A stretch of 61,199 nucleotides of DNA, taken from positions 1 through 61,199 of the forward strand of contig SCVW01000031.1 in the NCBI GenBank assembly GCA_007244375.1. The letters are read 5' to 3'. Origin of the DNA: Smithella sp. (GTDB lineage Bacteria > Desulfobacterota > Syntrophia > Syntrophales > Smithellaceae). Each line of letters starts with the position of its first letter. Within the stretch, counting starts at the first letter, position 1. Positions 43,226 to 51,933 of this stretch are shown in pieces. Below the pieces are notes generated by a model that ran no database searches, was not told the DNA's origin, and was given only the letters and a program-made list of their open reading frames with translations. The translations under genes and the position numbers were made by a program.

Positions 43226-43346
43226 CGCAAAAAGTCCATATGCTGCGTTGTACTGCGTCCCTCGTTGTTGCGGCGTATGCCAAAGTACGCCTCACTCCTC
43301 GTGCCTTGCGCGCCTTGCCTCTGGCGCTTTTTGCAAGGCCGTCTGT
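43226..43346. repeat. Large palindromic repeat, copy B, between hisH and hisF
   Basis: Outer arms GCAAAAAG (about 43227) and CTTTTTGC (about 43327) pair, and the centre has GGCGTA (43272-43277) with TACGCC (43286-43291), followed by CTCACTCCTCG. The same body sequence GCTGCGTTG...CCTTGC is in copies A and C. It lies inside what should be a hisH-hisF operon. Confidence 0.7.
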
Positions 43347-43378
43347 ATTTATATGTACTTTGATTATTCATTAGTTCG

Positions 43379-44008
43379 TTAGACTTTGCCCCTCCAAGCG
43401 CAGAAGTTTTTCAGTATTTGCAGGCCGGGACGACCGCTTTTTTCCGGGTGAAACTGCATAGCCACAAGATTGTCTTTAGCCAGAACAGAGCAAAATGTCA
43501 TGCCGTAATCGGTTGTTCCTAAAACAACTGCATCATCAGATGGTGCCGGATGGTAAGAGTGTACAAAATAAAACTCGGCATCCGGCGAAACGTTATTAAA
43601 AACTGGATGACTGCGGTATAACTTAACGCTGTTCCATCCCATGTGAGGAATTTTTAATGCCTGACCTTCAGAAATTAATTTTTCAGGGAATCGTTTTGTT
43701 GAACCGGCGACAAGGCCGATACATTCGGTTTTATTTTCTTCAGAATAATCCAGAATAATCTGAGTGCCCAGACAAATGCCCAAAAGCGGTTTACCCGTTT
43801 TAATATATGTTTTCAACCATGTGTCTAGATTTTTTTGACGCAGATAAGCCATTGCTTCACCGGCCGCGCCGACACCCGGAAAAATAATACGAGACGCATC
43901 ATCGAGCTTTTTTGTATCATCCGTGATAATATATTTCTTTCCGATATTCTGCAGTGCACGTGCGACACTCGTAATGTTCCCGGCATTATAGTTAATTATC
44001 GCTATCAT
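43379..44008 (-). CDS. hisH: Imidazole glycerol phosphate synthase glutaminase HisH
   Basis: A 209-residue class-I glutaminase, partner of HisF in histidine synthesis. IINYNAGNITSVARAL, FPGVGAAGEAM, nucleophile Cys in LLGICLGTQI, PHMGWNSV, and the His-Pro-Glu of MQFHPEKSGRPGL are all present. The start overlaps the end of the upstream membrane-protein gene by 4 bp (ATGA). Confidence 0.95.
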   Translation of the reverse strand: MIAIINYNAGNITSVARALQNIGKKYIITDDTKKLDDASRIIFPGVGAAGEAMAYLRQKNLDTWLKTYIKTGKPLLGICLGTQIILDYSEENKTECIGLVAGSTKRFPEKLISEGQALKIPHMGWNSVKLYRSHPVFNNVSPDAEFYFVHSYHPAPSDDAVVLGTTDYGMTFCSVLAKDNLVAMQFHPEKSGRPGLQILKNFCAWRGKV

Positions 44009-44589
44009 AAACTTTCCGTCTTTTTAATTCCCAAACGGTTACAGATATTATCCATTTGCTGCATCTGATCAGGTGTAAAGAAAATGTTATATTGAATTAA
44101 ATCAAATGCTTTGGGCCATGCTCCTTTATTATTAAAAAGTATCAGAGATGTTCCTTCGTTTTGTCCTGTTAACGTATCTTTGTTTGCGTCGGAAGGGCTA
44201 TTCCATTTGTATTCATCTATATCTTTCCAAAACTCAGCCAAAATCGGCTCTATAAAAAAACCTTTTTCCGTAACGATAAGGCTTTTACCACTGTTTTGAT
44301 TCATTTTATATAATGTAAAAATAAATGCGGCTAAAAAAAGCACAGCCATCGAAACAAGCACAAGCTGTTCGTCCGGCGATTTATCCTTTATTATATTGAT
44401 AATGTCTTTGTAAAAAACCAGAGGAATTACAATAATTAAAATAAGGAAAATTTTTGCCAATCCTCCTCCGCCTAAGTAGCGGGAATTAATTCTCAATAAT
44501 TCCAATGCTAAGCGAATTTCCTCTATTTTTAATTGGTTTTCCCTGTTACTTTTAAGCATTTCGGCAAAACAGCCTAGGTTACTTAGCAA
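44005..44589 (-). CDS. Two-helix membrane protein of unknown function
   Basis: A 194-residue protein; ATG at 44559 (MLKSNREN) is an alternative start. Two adjacent transmembrane helices (IFLILIIVIPLVFYKDII and LVLVSMAVLFLAAFIFTLY, about 47-64 and 78-96) separate a short N-terminal helix from a soluble C-terminal domain of about 95 residues with YKWNSPSDANKDTLTG. I recognise no family; the C-terminal part resembles small bacterial pleckstrin-homology-like membrane proteins. It is coupled to hisH by a 4-bp overlap. Confidence 0.65.
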   Translation of the reverse strand: MLSNLGCFAEMLKSNRENQLKIEEIRLALELLRINSRYLGGGGLAKIFLILIIVIPLVFYKDIINIIKDKSPDEQLVLVSMAVLFLAAFIFTLYKMNQNSGKSLIVTEKGFFIEPILAEFWKDIDEYKWNSPSDANKDTLTGQNEGTSLILFNNKGAWPKAFDLIQYNIFFTPDQMQQMDNICNRLGIKKTESL

Positions 44590-44627
44590 TTTTTATGCTC
44601 AACTTCCATAAAAAAATAATGGAAGCG

Positions 44628-45560
44628 CTATTTTGAGAATTTTTTACATTGATATGAATCCCGTCTTTCTAGCTCTTTATTAATTGAATTCAATACATCT
44701 AATTTATTCATTGCCCAGTCCGGTGCAAGGAAAATATCGCGATAACCATCGGCGGTCAGGCGCTGAATAACCATTTCCGGTGGCAATACCTCCAGAACAT
44801 CGGCCACTAAAGAAACATATTTTTCTTTGGAGATCATGCTGATAGACCCTTTTTTATACATTTCACCCAAAACGGTTCCATCCAAAGCCAGCAAAGAATG
44901 AATTTTTATACCGTTGACCGGCATAGCCGCAAGCATTTTGGCCGTGGTTAGCACATCTTCGTCGTTTTCACACGGCAAGCCAATGATAATATGCACACAA
45001 ATGTTTAGACCTCTTCCCGCCAGTAAATTTACGGCGTCGGTGAATTGCTGGAAATTATGACCGCGGTTAATGAACTGTAATATTTGGTCATTTGCCGATT
45101 GTAGTCCCAATTCCACCCAGATATGATATTTGTTTGCATATTCACTTAACAACTCAACAACGCCGGGACCGAGACAATCCGGCCTTGTGCCGATAGAAAG
45201 ACCGATAACATCTTTCTGGGCCAGTGCTTCATCGTAAAGTGCCCGCAGTTTTTCCACTGGTGCGTAGGTATTCGTAAATGTCTGGAAATAGGCGACAAAT
45301 TTTGCCGCCTGTTTTGTATAATATTTTTTGCCGCTCGCAATCTGTTCGGCAACGGACGGCAGAGCCCCCTGCTGACGCAATTTTGAGCCTCTGCCGTCGC
45401 AGTAAATACATCCGCCCACAGCAATGTAACCATCACGAGTGGGACAGGTAAATCCCGCGTCAATCTGCAGCTTGTGGACATTACAGCCGAACAGATTGCG
45501 CCAGTAGCTTTTTAAATCATAATAAAGCTTATTATTTTTCCAAAAATCCGGTTTAGCCAA
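44628..45560 (-). CDS. Radical SAM protein, YhcC/TIGR01212-type
   Basis: A 310-residue radical SAM protein of the YhcC family. Its cluster motif is spread: DAGFTCPTRDGYIAVGGCIYC, that is C-x11-C-x2-C. Other blocks: the SAM-binding IGTRPDCLG, VELGLQSANDQILQFINRGH and HIIIGLPCENDEDV. Function of the family in bacteria is not settled. It is divergent from mnmG. Confidence 0.88.
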   Translation of the reverse strand: MAKPDFWKNNKLYYDLKSYWRNLFGCNVHKLQIDAGFTCPTRDGYIAVGGCIYCDGRGSKLRQQGALPSVAEQIASGKKYYTKQAAKFVAYFQTFTNTYAPVEKLRALYDEALAQKDVIGLSIGTRPDCLGPGVVELLSEYANKYHIWVELGLQSANDQILQFINRGHNFQQFTDAVNLLAGRGLNICVHIIIGLPCENDEDVLTTAKMLAAMPVNGIKIHSLLALDGTVLGEMYKKGSISMISKEKYVSLVADVLEVLPPEMVIQRLTADGYRDIFLAPDWAMNKLDVLNSINKELERRDSYQCKKFSK

Positions 45561-45625
45561 AGCCGCCTCTTTTTTATGTTGTATTTTTACCGTCTATGCC
45601 GTAAAAAACAAATAGTACCTTTTTT

Positions 45626-45712
45626 GTCATTCCGTGCAAGCGAAGCGCGACACGGAATCCAGGCGTCGTCCCCGCGTAGGCGGGGAACCAGTTCCTTTAA
45701 TGCTGGATACCA
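45626..45712. repeat. Dispersed short palindromic repeat upstream of mnmG
   Basis: It opens TGTCATTCCGTGCAAGCG, pairs with CGCGACACGGAATCCAG, and contains CCCCGCGTAGGCGGGG. It is the same class as those at 8313 and 9967 and lies within the apparent long 5' extension of mnmG, which argues against using the upstream start. Confidence 0.6.
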
Positions 45713-45783
45713 TTCTTCAACGGTATGACTTTGTGGTGTTTTCTAACATTGATTTAATACAAGCGCAAGTAATCGGATTAAGC

Positions 45784-47664
45784 ATGGAAAATCTAACAGA
45801 CAATTATGATGTTGCGGTAATCGGCGGCGGGCATGCCGGCTGCGAAGCGGCTCTGGCTTGCGCGCGTATGGGTTGCCGGACAATTTTATTCAATATCAAT
45901 CTGGATTCGATAGCGCTGATGTCATGCAATCCGGCCATCGGGGGCTTAGCCAAAGGGCAACTGGTCAAGGAAATTGACGCGCTCGGCGGCGAGATGGGCA
46001 AGGTTACCGATAAAACAGCTGTACATTTTCGCATGCTGAATGCTTCCAAAGGCCCGGCAGTTCATTCTTCCCGCATGCAATGCGATAAACAGCTCTACCG
46101 TCTGACGATGAAAGCCGTGGTCGAAAATCAGTCCAATCTCTATGTCCGGCAGGCAATGATCGAAAGCTTAGTCATTGAAGACGGCACAGTAATAGGTGTG
46201 CTGGATCAGAGCGAACATTTTTACGGAGCGAAAAAAGTTGTCATAACAACAGGCACTTTTCTAAACGGGTTGGTACACGTCGGTGCTTCTCAAGTCCTGT
46301 CGGGACGGGCCGGAGAACTGGCATCCATTGGTCTTGCTTACAATCTCAAACAACTTGGTTTTGATATTGGCAGAATGAAAACGGGCACCCCGCCACGTTT
46401 GCGAGCCTCTTCCATTGATTTCTCACGACTGGAGCGACAGGACAGCGATCCAAATCCGCAGCCCTTTTCTTTTACAACCAAAGCACTGCGCGCAGAACGT
46501 CTGCCTTCGTATTTTTCTGCCACATCCGCTGAAACACATCGGGTAATTCGGGAAAATATTCAACATTCGCCCCTTTATTCCGGTATTATTAAAGGAGTAA
46601 GCGCCCGCTACTGTCCATCGTTAGAAGATAAAGTAATGCGTTTCGGTGAGCGTGAAAGTCATCCGGTAGTGCTGGAGCATGAAGGACTCGATACGCAGGA
46701 GGTTTACGCCAAGGGATTAGGCAACTGCCTGCCGCTGGAACTGCAATACAAAATTGTGCATAGCGTTAAAGGATTGGAACAGGCCGAAATCATGCGCCCG
46801 GCTTATGCCATTGAATATGATTTTGTTCAGCCGACACAACTAAAACCCACGCTGGAGACGAAATTAGTTGATGGTTTGTATCTGGCCGGACAAATTAACG
46901 GCACATCCGGTTATGAAGAAGCCGCGGGACAGGGACTCTGGGCGGGAATCAATGCCGCCTGCGCCGTGCAGGGCGCGCCGGCTTTCATTCTGGATCGCTC
47001 CGAAGCCTATATTGCAGTGATGGTAGATGACCTTGTCACGCGCGGCGTGGATGAACCTTATCGAATGTTTACCTCGCGTGCCGAATATCGCCTAATTCTG
47101 CGGGAAGACAACGCAACCATTCGTTTGATGGGCAAGGGCTGCGAATTGGGTCTGATTGACCGCGTGCATTATCTGGATCTTCAGGACAGAATCAAAAAAA
47201 TAGAGCAGGCCATTGAGCATTTAAAAGCATCGTCTATTAAACCAACTGCCGAAACCAACGAAAAACTGGCGGCACTCAACTCACCGCCCCTAAGCAATCA
47301 CACCACGCTCCACGGACTTTTGAAAAGATACGAACTATCCTATGACAATTTGGCTGTATTTCCCGGATGGCAGCCGCAGCCGGAATCCTTTGTCAAACAA
47401 CAGATTGAAATCGAAACGAAATATGAAGGCTACATCAAACGCCAGTTTGATGCCGTAAAAAAATTAAAGGAACAGGAAAAAAAGAAACTCCCACCGGATT
47501 TCGATTACGACTGCGTTCCCGGCCTTTCCAACGAGTTGAAAGCCAAGCTCACCAAAATAGCTCCGCAAACACTTGGCCAGATGGAGCGCATCCCCGGCAT
47601 AACGGAAGGGGCTATATCGGCGGTGTTAATTATGATGAAAAAACATGAACAGAAGGGCTGTTGA
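45784..47664 (+). CDS. mnmG: tRNA uridine 5-carboxymethylaminomethyl modification enzyme MnmG (GidA)
   Basis: 626 residues from ATG at 45784 (MENLTDNYDVAVIGGGHAGCEAA); an open frame from 45634 only reads through a repeat. MnmG with MnmE adds the cmnm group to wobble uridine of tRNAs. The FAD Rossmann motif GGGHAGCEAA, CNPAIGGLAKGQLVKEIDAL, RMKTGTPPRL, and GQINGTSGYEEAAGQGLWAG are all present, and length is normal. In many bacteria mnmG sits by oriC with rsmG/parAB; here no rsmG follows. The stop lies inside repeat copy C. Confidence 0.97.
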   Translation: MENLTDNYDVAVIGGGHAGCEAALACARMGCRTILFNINLDSIALMSCNPAIGGLAKGQLVKEIDALGGEMGKVTDKTAVHFRMLNASKGPAVHSSRMQCDKQLYRLTMKAVVENQSNLYVRQAMIESLVIEDGTVIGVLDQSEHFYGAKKVVITTGTFLNGLVHVGASQVLSGRAGELASIGLAYNLKQLGFDIGRMKTGTPPRLRASSIDFSRLERQDSDPNPQPFSFTTKALRAERLPSYFSATSAETHRVIRENIQHSPLYSGIIKGVSARYCPSLEDKVMRFGERESHPVVLEHEGLDTQEVYAKGLGNCLPLELQYKIVHSVKGLEQAEIMRPAYAIEYDFVQPTQLKPTLETKLVDGLYLAGQINGTSGYEEAAGQGLWAGINAACAVQGAPAFILDRSEAYIAVMVDDLVTRGVDEPYRMFTSRAEYRLILREDNATIRLMGKGCELGLIDRVHYLDLQDRIKKIEQAIEHLKASSIKPTAETNEKLAALNSPPLSNHTTLHGLLKRYELSYDNLAVFPGWQPQPESFVKQQIEIETKYEGYIKRQFDAVKKLKEQEKKKLPPDFDYDCVPGLSNELKAKLTKIAPQTLGQMERIPGITEGAISAVLIMMKKHEQKGC

Positions 47665-47779
47665 AAAATACTCATATGCTGCGTTGCGCTTCAGCCCTCG
47701 TCGTTGCGACGTACGCTAAAAGTACGTCTCACTCCTCCGGCTTCGCGTGCCTTGCATCTGAGCATTTTTGAACGGCCCT
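47654..47779. repeat. Large palindromic repeat, copy C, overlapping the mnmG stop
   Basis: Outer arms 47654-47679 and 47754-47779 match at 22 of 26 positions as inverted repeats; the centre has GACGTAC (47708-47714) and GTACGTC (47722-47728), then TCACTCCTC. The first arm supplies the last codons and stop of mnmG, so transcription of mnmG should end in a large hairpin. Confidence 0.75.
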
Positions 47780-47931
47780 GAATAGCTTGTCTTTAAGAAT
47801 ATTATTCTCTTTTTATTTTTTTTAGCTTGATGTAATCTTGCACAAAAGTTCTGAACATACCAAGTAAGTATATTAATTGTTACACTGTAATTGAAAATAA
47901 TTCCAAATAGGTACGTAAGAGGGAATGTGCA

Positions 47932-48174
47932 ATGAATCAAACGAGCATTGAATCGAAAGGCTGGAATGATAGCGAAGAGGATAATAAGAAGCTTGTTAGA
48001 ACTATTTTTGGAAAGATGGGTGGCAACAAATCCAAGCTTTTCGTCAAGAAGATCGACTACACAATAGAAGTAAAACATCAGGATTTTGAAGAATCAGTTC
48101 TAATACCAAGAAAAAACTTTGACGACAAAAATGTTCAGGCAATCGAGAAGTGTTTAAGTTGTTTGCTAAAATGA
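47932..48174 (+). CDS. Small hypothetical protein
   Basis: An 80-residue, charged protein with many Lys, Asp and Glu and no membrane segment. AGAGGGA lies about 8 bases before the ATG. No domain is recognised; SKLFVKKIDYTIEVKHQ could be a beta-hairpin. The longer antisense frame over the same DNA has no ribosome site. A small membrane protein gene follows after 53 bp. Confidence 0.5.
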   Translation: MNQTSIESKGWNDSEEDNKKLVRTIFGKMGGNKSKLFVKKIDYTIEVKHQDFEESVLIPRKNFDDKNVQAIEKCLSCLLK

Positions 48175-48227
48175 CAATTATTAAATAAACTTTTAACCAG
48201 TCAAATCAGCCTTAAGGATGATGAAAA

Positions 48228-48659
48228 TTGAAAACTATAATTGCATATGTCTTGGTACTGCCTTTATCCTTCTTAGCGTCCCGATTGGGAGCTCTTGTTG
48301 CTACCATGCCAATAGCTTTCGCACTTGTCCGGTCATCCGTTTGGCTCCGCTCCACGATAGGTGGCTTTGTCGGTTGTGTCGTGGGTGTCGCCGCTGCCGT
48401 GGCGTTTGGATGGTGTGTTTTTAGTTGTGTCGTGGGTCCTGGATCATTTACGCTCCTGCCGTTTCTCGCATCCGTGTTACTATTGACTATTTCTATCCTT
48501 AAGGACTTCCGGCAGGCAAAAGAGCGCGTTCAGATGCAAGCAGATTTACAGGCTTCTGGGAAGCAATTGCTAGCGAATGAAATTGGGAATCCATGGAGTA
48601 CAGTAGTCGGCGATGTGTGTGGCCTCATCTTGGTAGCTGCGTGGTTCTTCCTCGCATAA
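48228..48659 (+). CDS. Small membrane protein of unknown function
   Basis: 143 residues starting at TTG behind AAGGATG. Four hydrophobic segments are visible (about 3-30, 40-68, 74-90, 125-142), with Gly/Val/Ala-rich helices and a short charged loop KDFRQAKERVQMQADL between the third and fourth. No family is recognised. Base composition is more G+C rich than the preceding gene. Confidence 0.55.
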   Translation: MKTIIAYVLVLPLSFLASRLGALVATMPIAFALVRSSVWLRSTIGGFVGCVVGVAAAVAFGWCVFSCVVGPGSFTLLPFLASVLLLTISILKDFRQAKERVQMQADLQASGKQLLANEIGNPWSTVVGDVCGLILVAAWFFLA

Positions 48660-48730
48660 ACTTAACAAATAAATATATCAGTGCGCAAAAGTATAGAGAA
48701 GTAACAACAAAACTGATGACATAGCAAATA

Positions 48731-48765
48731 AGCCGATCGCTACGCTCCGGCTGATTTTTCGTTAT
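48731..48765 (+). terminator. Possible terminator
   Basis: AGCCG and CGGCT (about 48731 and 48748) can pair around a loop containing ATCGCTACG, followed by GATTTTTCG. Stem is short; assignment is tentative. Confidence 0.3.
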
Positions 48766-48779
48766 AATAAAAAAAGATT

Positions 48780-49115
48780 TTATTTTGTATTTTTAGAAAC
48801 TATTTGAGCTTTGGCCTTGACGAGTTTTTCTTTGTCCAGATAATACTTCCCGTTGTTCGTTTTGATTACCAGACCGTCGGCAATCAGCAGGTTCAGCGCT
48901 TTGGGGCGAATATTTTTGGTGCCAACACGAAAGATATTTTTCCGTTCATCCTGAATTGTTATTGCCCTCGCTTCTTTAAAGGCTCTGGCCTCTTCCATTT
49001 CGGCAATAATCTTGAAACATGTCCGCCGCACAGCCAAGCCTCCCATGTAAAGAAAAAAGGCGACAATGGCAATAAAAGCAGCGGCAAGTAGAAGTATTTG
49101 TAAATATACAGGCAT
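48780..49115 (-). CDS. Single-pass membrane protein of unknown function
   Basis: 111 residues from ATG at 49115 (MPVYLQILLL), chosen because AAAGAGA lies upstream; the frame is open to 49217 with an unlikely AT-rich start. One transmembrane helix (about 4-28) is followed by a cytosolic, charged domain with FKIIAEMEEARAFKEARA and the winged-helix-like end RPKALNLLIADGLVIKTNNGKYYLDKEKL. The latter looks like a small DNA- or protein-binding fold, but no family is assigned. Confidence 0.6.
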   Translation of the reverse strand: MPVYLQILLLAAAFIAIVAFFLYMGGLAVRRTCFKIIAEMEEARAFKEARAITIQDERKNIFRVGTKNIRPKALNLLIADGLVIKTNNGKYYLDKEKLVKAKAQIVSKNTK

Positions 49116-49459
49116 AAAAATCTCTTTAAAATTATTTCTATAAAAGTTCATACAATTGATAAGTTTGTTTGTCAATCCCACTGACAGCTTGATTGACGAA
49201 ATCGGCGAAAAAATCAATATCCGTCATATCATATCGGTAATTTGCTGAAGACCGACTCTGCCTATAACTAAGGTATAGCCGTAATCATTGGCACTTAGCT
49301 TTCCTATATGGTTAAGAAATAAATTTTTATTTTTTTAAATAAAAAAAACTGCCATGATTGATAGTTTCTCCTTCATAAAAATTAAGTTTATTTTTATATT
49401 TTAAAAACATTACTTACATACCATGTATACATTTTACACTTAAATCGTCATGCATAATC
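49116..49459. other. 344-bp AT-rich non-coding region
   Basis: Upstream DNA of the gene at 48780-49115 and the space before the barrel pseudogene. It has poly-A/T runs near 49325-49350 but no convincing gene, repeat or promoter pair. Confidence 0.4.
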
Positions 49460-49600
49460 TCAAATTTTAATTGTCAGGCCTGCCAAATAAGTCCAGTCGG
49501 TTTCCGTGGAGGTCAGACCTTTTTGACATCTCCATCGATGGTAATTTTTTCCGAAATATTGTAAGAAGCACCATCAAGAAGAAACGCCGGATGAATGGAG
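49460..49600 (-). pseudogene. Frameshifted C-terminal remnant of an outer-membrane barrel gene
   Basis: Translated on the minus strand this DNA gives HPAFLLDGASYNISEKITID, then after a frame change LTSTETDWTYLAGLTIKI and a stop at 49460-49462. This matches the last 45 residues of the barrel protein encoded at 52153-52926 (HPAFALGGIAYDVSEKITLD ... LTSTETDWTALTGLTIRF). The N-terminal four fifths are missing. It shows that a second copy of the barrel gene once existed at this side of the metal locus. Confidence 0.8.
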
Positions 49601-49726
49601 GTTGTGGCCGTCCGGGACAAAACGGAGAAATGAGCGGGGAAAACAAATTTCGCAGTTCGGGTCACAAACCGTTGAAATGATGCTCTTGTCGCGCCGTGTC
49701 TTTTTCGGTGGAAAGGAAAAGGGAAT

Positions 49727-50632
49727 ATGAATGATGTATGGGTTGCCCTGGCAATGACGCTGTTCGCCGGAATGGCGACCGGCATCGGCAGCGTTATCGC
49801 CTTCACCGCAAAACGGACGAACTACCGGTTTCTTTCCGTAGCGACAGGCTTTTCCGCGGGTGTGATGCTGTACGTTTCCTTTGTCGAAATATTTCCTGAA
49901 AGCGCGGAGATTCTCGGAGCCCGCTACGGCGATTCCTGGGGAAACTGGCTTACCGCCCTGTCGTTTTTCGGGGGAATGATTTTAATGGCGCTCATCGACA
50001 ATGTGATTCCCGCGGCCGACAACCCCCATGAAACGCATTCCGAAGAGGAAACAGCGCCGCTTCATGATCCGCGGGCGGCGTTTCCGGATTTTCAATCCGC
50101 TGCGTATCAGGATCCTGAAAAACGTATACCGGGGGCTCACGATCACGGAAAGGCGCACACGGGACTTTTGCGCACAGGACTGTTTACGGCGCTAGCCATT
50201 ACGATTCATAACTTTCCCGAAGGCATCGCCACTTTTCTGGCCGCGATGCAGGAGCCTGCGCTGGGCGTGGCCATCGCCGTGGCGATTGCTTTGCACAACA
50301 TTCCGGAAGGGATTAGCGTTTCCGTCCCGATCTTTTACGCGACCGGCAACAGGAAGAAAGCCTTTTTGTATTCGCTGATAAGCGGCCTTGCCGAGCCGCT
50401 GGGCGCCGTAATCGCTTTTGCGGCCATTGTCCTCATTGCCGGAGACGGCGCATGGGCAGTGCCCGCGCATGTCACGGGCGTTTTGTTCGGAGGCGTCGCC
50501 GGCGTCATGGTGTATATCAGCCTCGATGAACTCCTGCCCACCAGCCGCGCCTACGGCAAAGGCCACGACAGCATTCTGGGGCTGATGGCGGGAATGATAG
50601 TGATGGCGCTCAGTCTGCTCTTGATGCGGTAG
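49727..50632 (+). CDS. zupT: ZIP-family metal transporter (ZupT-like)
   Basis: A 301-residue ZIP transporter for Zn2+, Fe2+ or other divalent metals. The metal-binding helix motifs HNFPEG (TM4) and HNIPEG (TM5) are present. The cytoplasmic loop between TM3 and TM4 (about 100-150) is longer than in ZupT and contains several His residues ([19 protein letters not shown]), likely a metal sensor. GGAAAAGGGAAT lies before the ATG. It faces the DUF2325 gene and stands at the edge of the iron locus. Confidence 0.92.
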   Translation: MNDVWVALAMTLFAGMATGIGSVIAFTAKRTNYRFLSVATGFSAGVMLYVSFVEIFPESAEILGARYGDSWGNWLTALSFFGGMILMALIDNVIPAADNPHETHSEEETAPLHDPRAAFPDFQSAAYQDPEKRIPGAHDHGKAHTGLLRTGLFTALAITIHNFPEGIATFLAAMQEPALGVAIAVAIALHNIPEGISVSVPIFYATGNRKKAFLYSLISGLAEPLGAVIAFAAIVLIAGDGAWAVPAHVTGVLFGGVAGVMVYISLDELLPTSRAYGKGHDSILGLMAGMIVMALSLLLMR

Positions 50633-50637
50633 CAAGT

Positions 50638-50676
50638 AAAAAAAAACGGGCGACAGGGAGGGTTATCTGCTGCCCG
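50638..50676 (-). terminator. Rho-independent terminator of the feo operon
   Basis: On the minus strand CGGGC (50672-50676 side) pairs with GCCCG (50647-50651 side), followed by a run of T (A-run 50638-50646 on the + strand). It lies about 60 bp after the DUF2325 gene and would end the long feo transcript; zupT ends just beyond it. Confidence 0.65.
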
Positions 50677-50733
50677 AAATATCCGATCAACCCCGACCAT
50701 TACATCGCGAGACAGGCAAAGATTTTCTCCTTA

Positions 50734-51921
50734 TCAAATTGACAGCGCCTGGGTTATAGCACTCAGGCTAAAATTGGGCAACATGTGAACAGGCTTTTTA
50801 TGCTTTTTCCCCATGTTTTTGACAATGGAGCAAGCCGCGTGGCTGTTGCAATTGACCGGACATAAAACAATGTCAGCACGTCTGAGTGAATTTTCGAGCT
50901 GGCGCGTTCCTCCTTTTATGTTACCTTCATGATATTCGAGAACACCGCCTCCTTCTTCGATGATCCGCCGATATTGGGATTCCATTCGGGCAATGCCGCC
51001 AACGATCAGAATGCGTTTCCGGCACAGATTGAACGAAGGACAATTCTCACTGCACCGGGTTTTGTTAAGCAATATGCCGATAGTATATTCGGTCTCCTGT
51101 CGTAGTTTTGCCTGTAATTCTTTTTGCGAGTTGAGCGCCTTTGCATATTGAGCAACTGTTTTTTCAAGTTGTGCAACCAGTCGTTCAAACTCGTCGGTGC
51201 GTTGTGTCTTTTCTGCCAAGGCGTCCCGCAAACGCTGATTTTCCGCATCGGTCTGGATGCGTTGTTCCTCAGGAGGTACAACCGGTTGCCGGGCACTCGA
51301 TATCTTTTTTCTCAATTCATCATCCAGTGCGGATTGCAGCGACGCGGCCCGGCATGCAAGATCATCGTAATCCTTTTGCAGTTGACGGCGGGACGTCCCG
51401 AGCATCCTGATTTTTTCATCCTGACCGGTCAGGCAACTTTCCAGAAATACCAGACGCTGCCTGTCTCGGGCGTACTTTTCGGTTGTCTTGTGCATGGACA
51501 TGTGTACCGTCCCGAAAATTTCATATTTTGCTTTATCAGAAAGCTGGGGACGTGTGACGACACCCCAAAAAATTGCCAAATAGTCACCTTTTCGATAAAA
51601 TTCCCGCCAGTGTTCCAGCATGTCATTTTCATCGAAAGAATGTATATGAGACGCCTGCTCTCCAAACTTCTTCCACAAAAAATGATCAATTCTGAACGAA
51701 AGCTGGTTTTCGCTGCCAGCGCTGGCTACTAGCAGTTCATGGATTTCGAAAGAATTTTTATCTTTCGAAGGAACGCCGGCTTTTCTCAGGATGGCGATCT
51801 GTTCGGATTCGGTCAGACACATACCGATAACCGGACAACGAAACATAGAATCGATTTCCCAGAAACGCAGGGCGGTTTTTTCCGAGGATGAGGTAGATAC
51901 GCGTAAAATATCTCTTTCCAT
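50734..51921 (-). CDS. DUF2325 domain protein with coiled coil
   Basis: A 395-residue protein. An N-terminal domain of about 170 residues of unknown type is followed by a long coiled coil (about 180-285, rich in E, R, Q, L) and a C-terminal DUF2325 domain (about 305-395) opening RILIVGGIARMESQYRR. A Cys cluster CSENCPSFNLC just before DUF2325 suggests metal binding. Last gene of the feo unit; GGAGGACTT lies before its ATG and overlaps the stop of the Cys-rich peptide gene. DUF2325 proteins often accompany metal transport genes; function unknown. Confidence 0.82.
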   Translation of the reverse strand: MERDILRVSTSSSEKTALRFWEIDSMFRCPVIGMCLTESEQIAILRKAGVPSKDKNSFEIHELLVASAGSENQLSFRIDHFLWKKFGEQASHIHSFDENDMLEHWREFYRKGDYLAIFWGVVTRPQLSDKAKYEIFGTVHMSMHKTTEKYARDRQRLVFLESCLTGQDEKIRMLGTSRRQLQKDYDDLACRAASLQSALDDELRKKISSARQPVVPPEEQRIQTDAENQRLRDALAEKTQRTDEFERLVAQLEKTVAQYAKALNSQKELQAKLRQETEYTIGILLNKTRCSENCPSFNLCRKRILIVGGIARMESQYRRIIEEGGGVLEYHEGNIKGGTRQLENSLRRADIVLCPVNCNSHAACSIVKNMGKKHKKPVHMLPNFSLSAITQALSI

Positions 51922-51933
51922 AGCAAGTCCTCC

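Noticed and set aside
47716-48078. Minus-strand 120-codon frame downstream of mnmG
   Set aside because: It covers repeat copy C and the reverse of the small gene at 47932-48174; start and content are not convincing.
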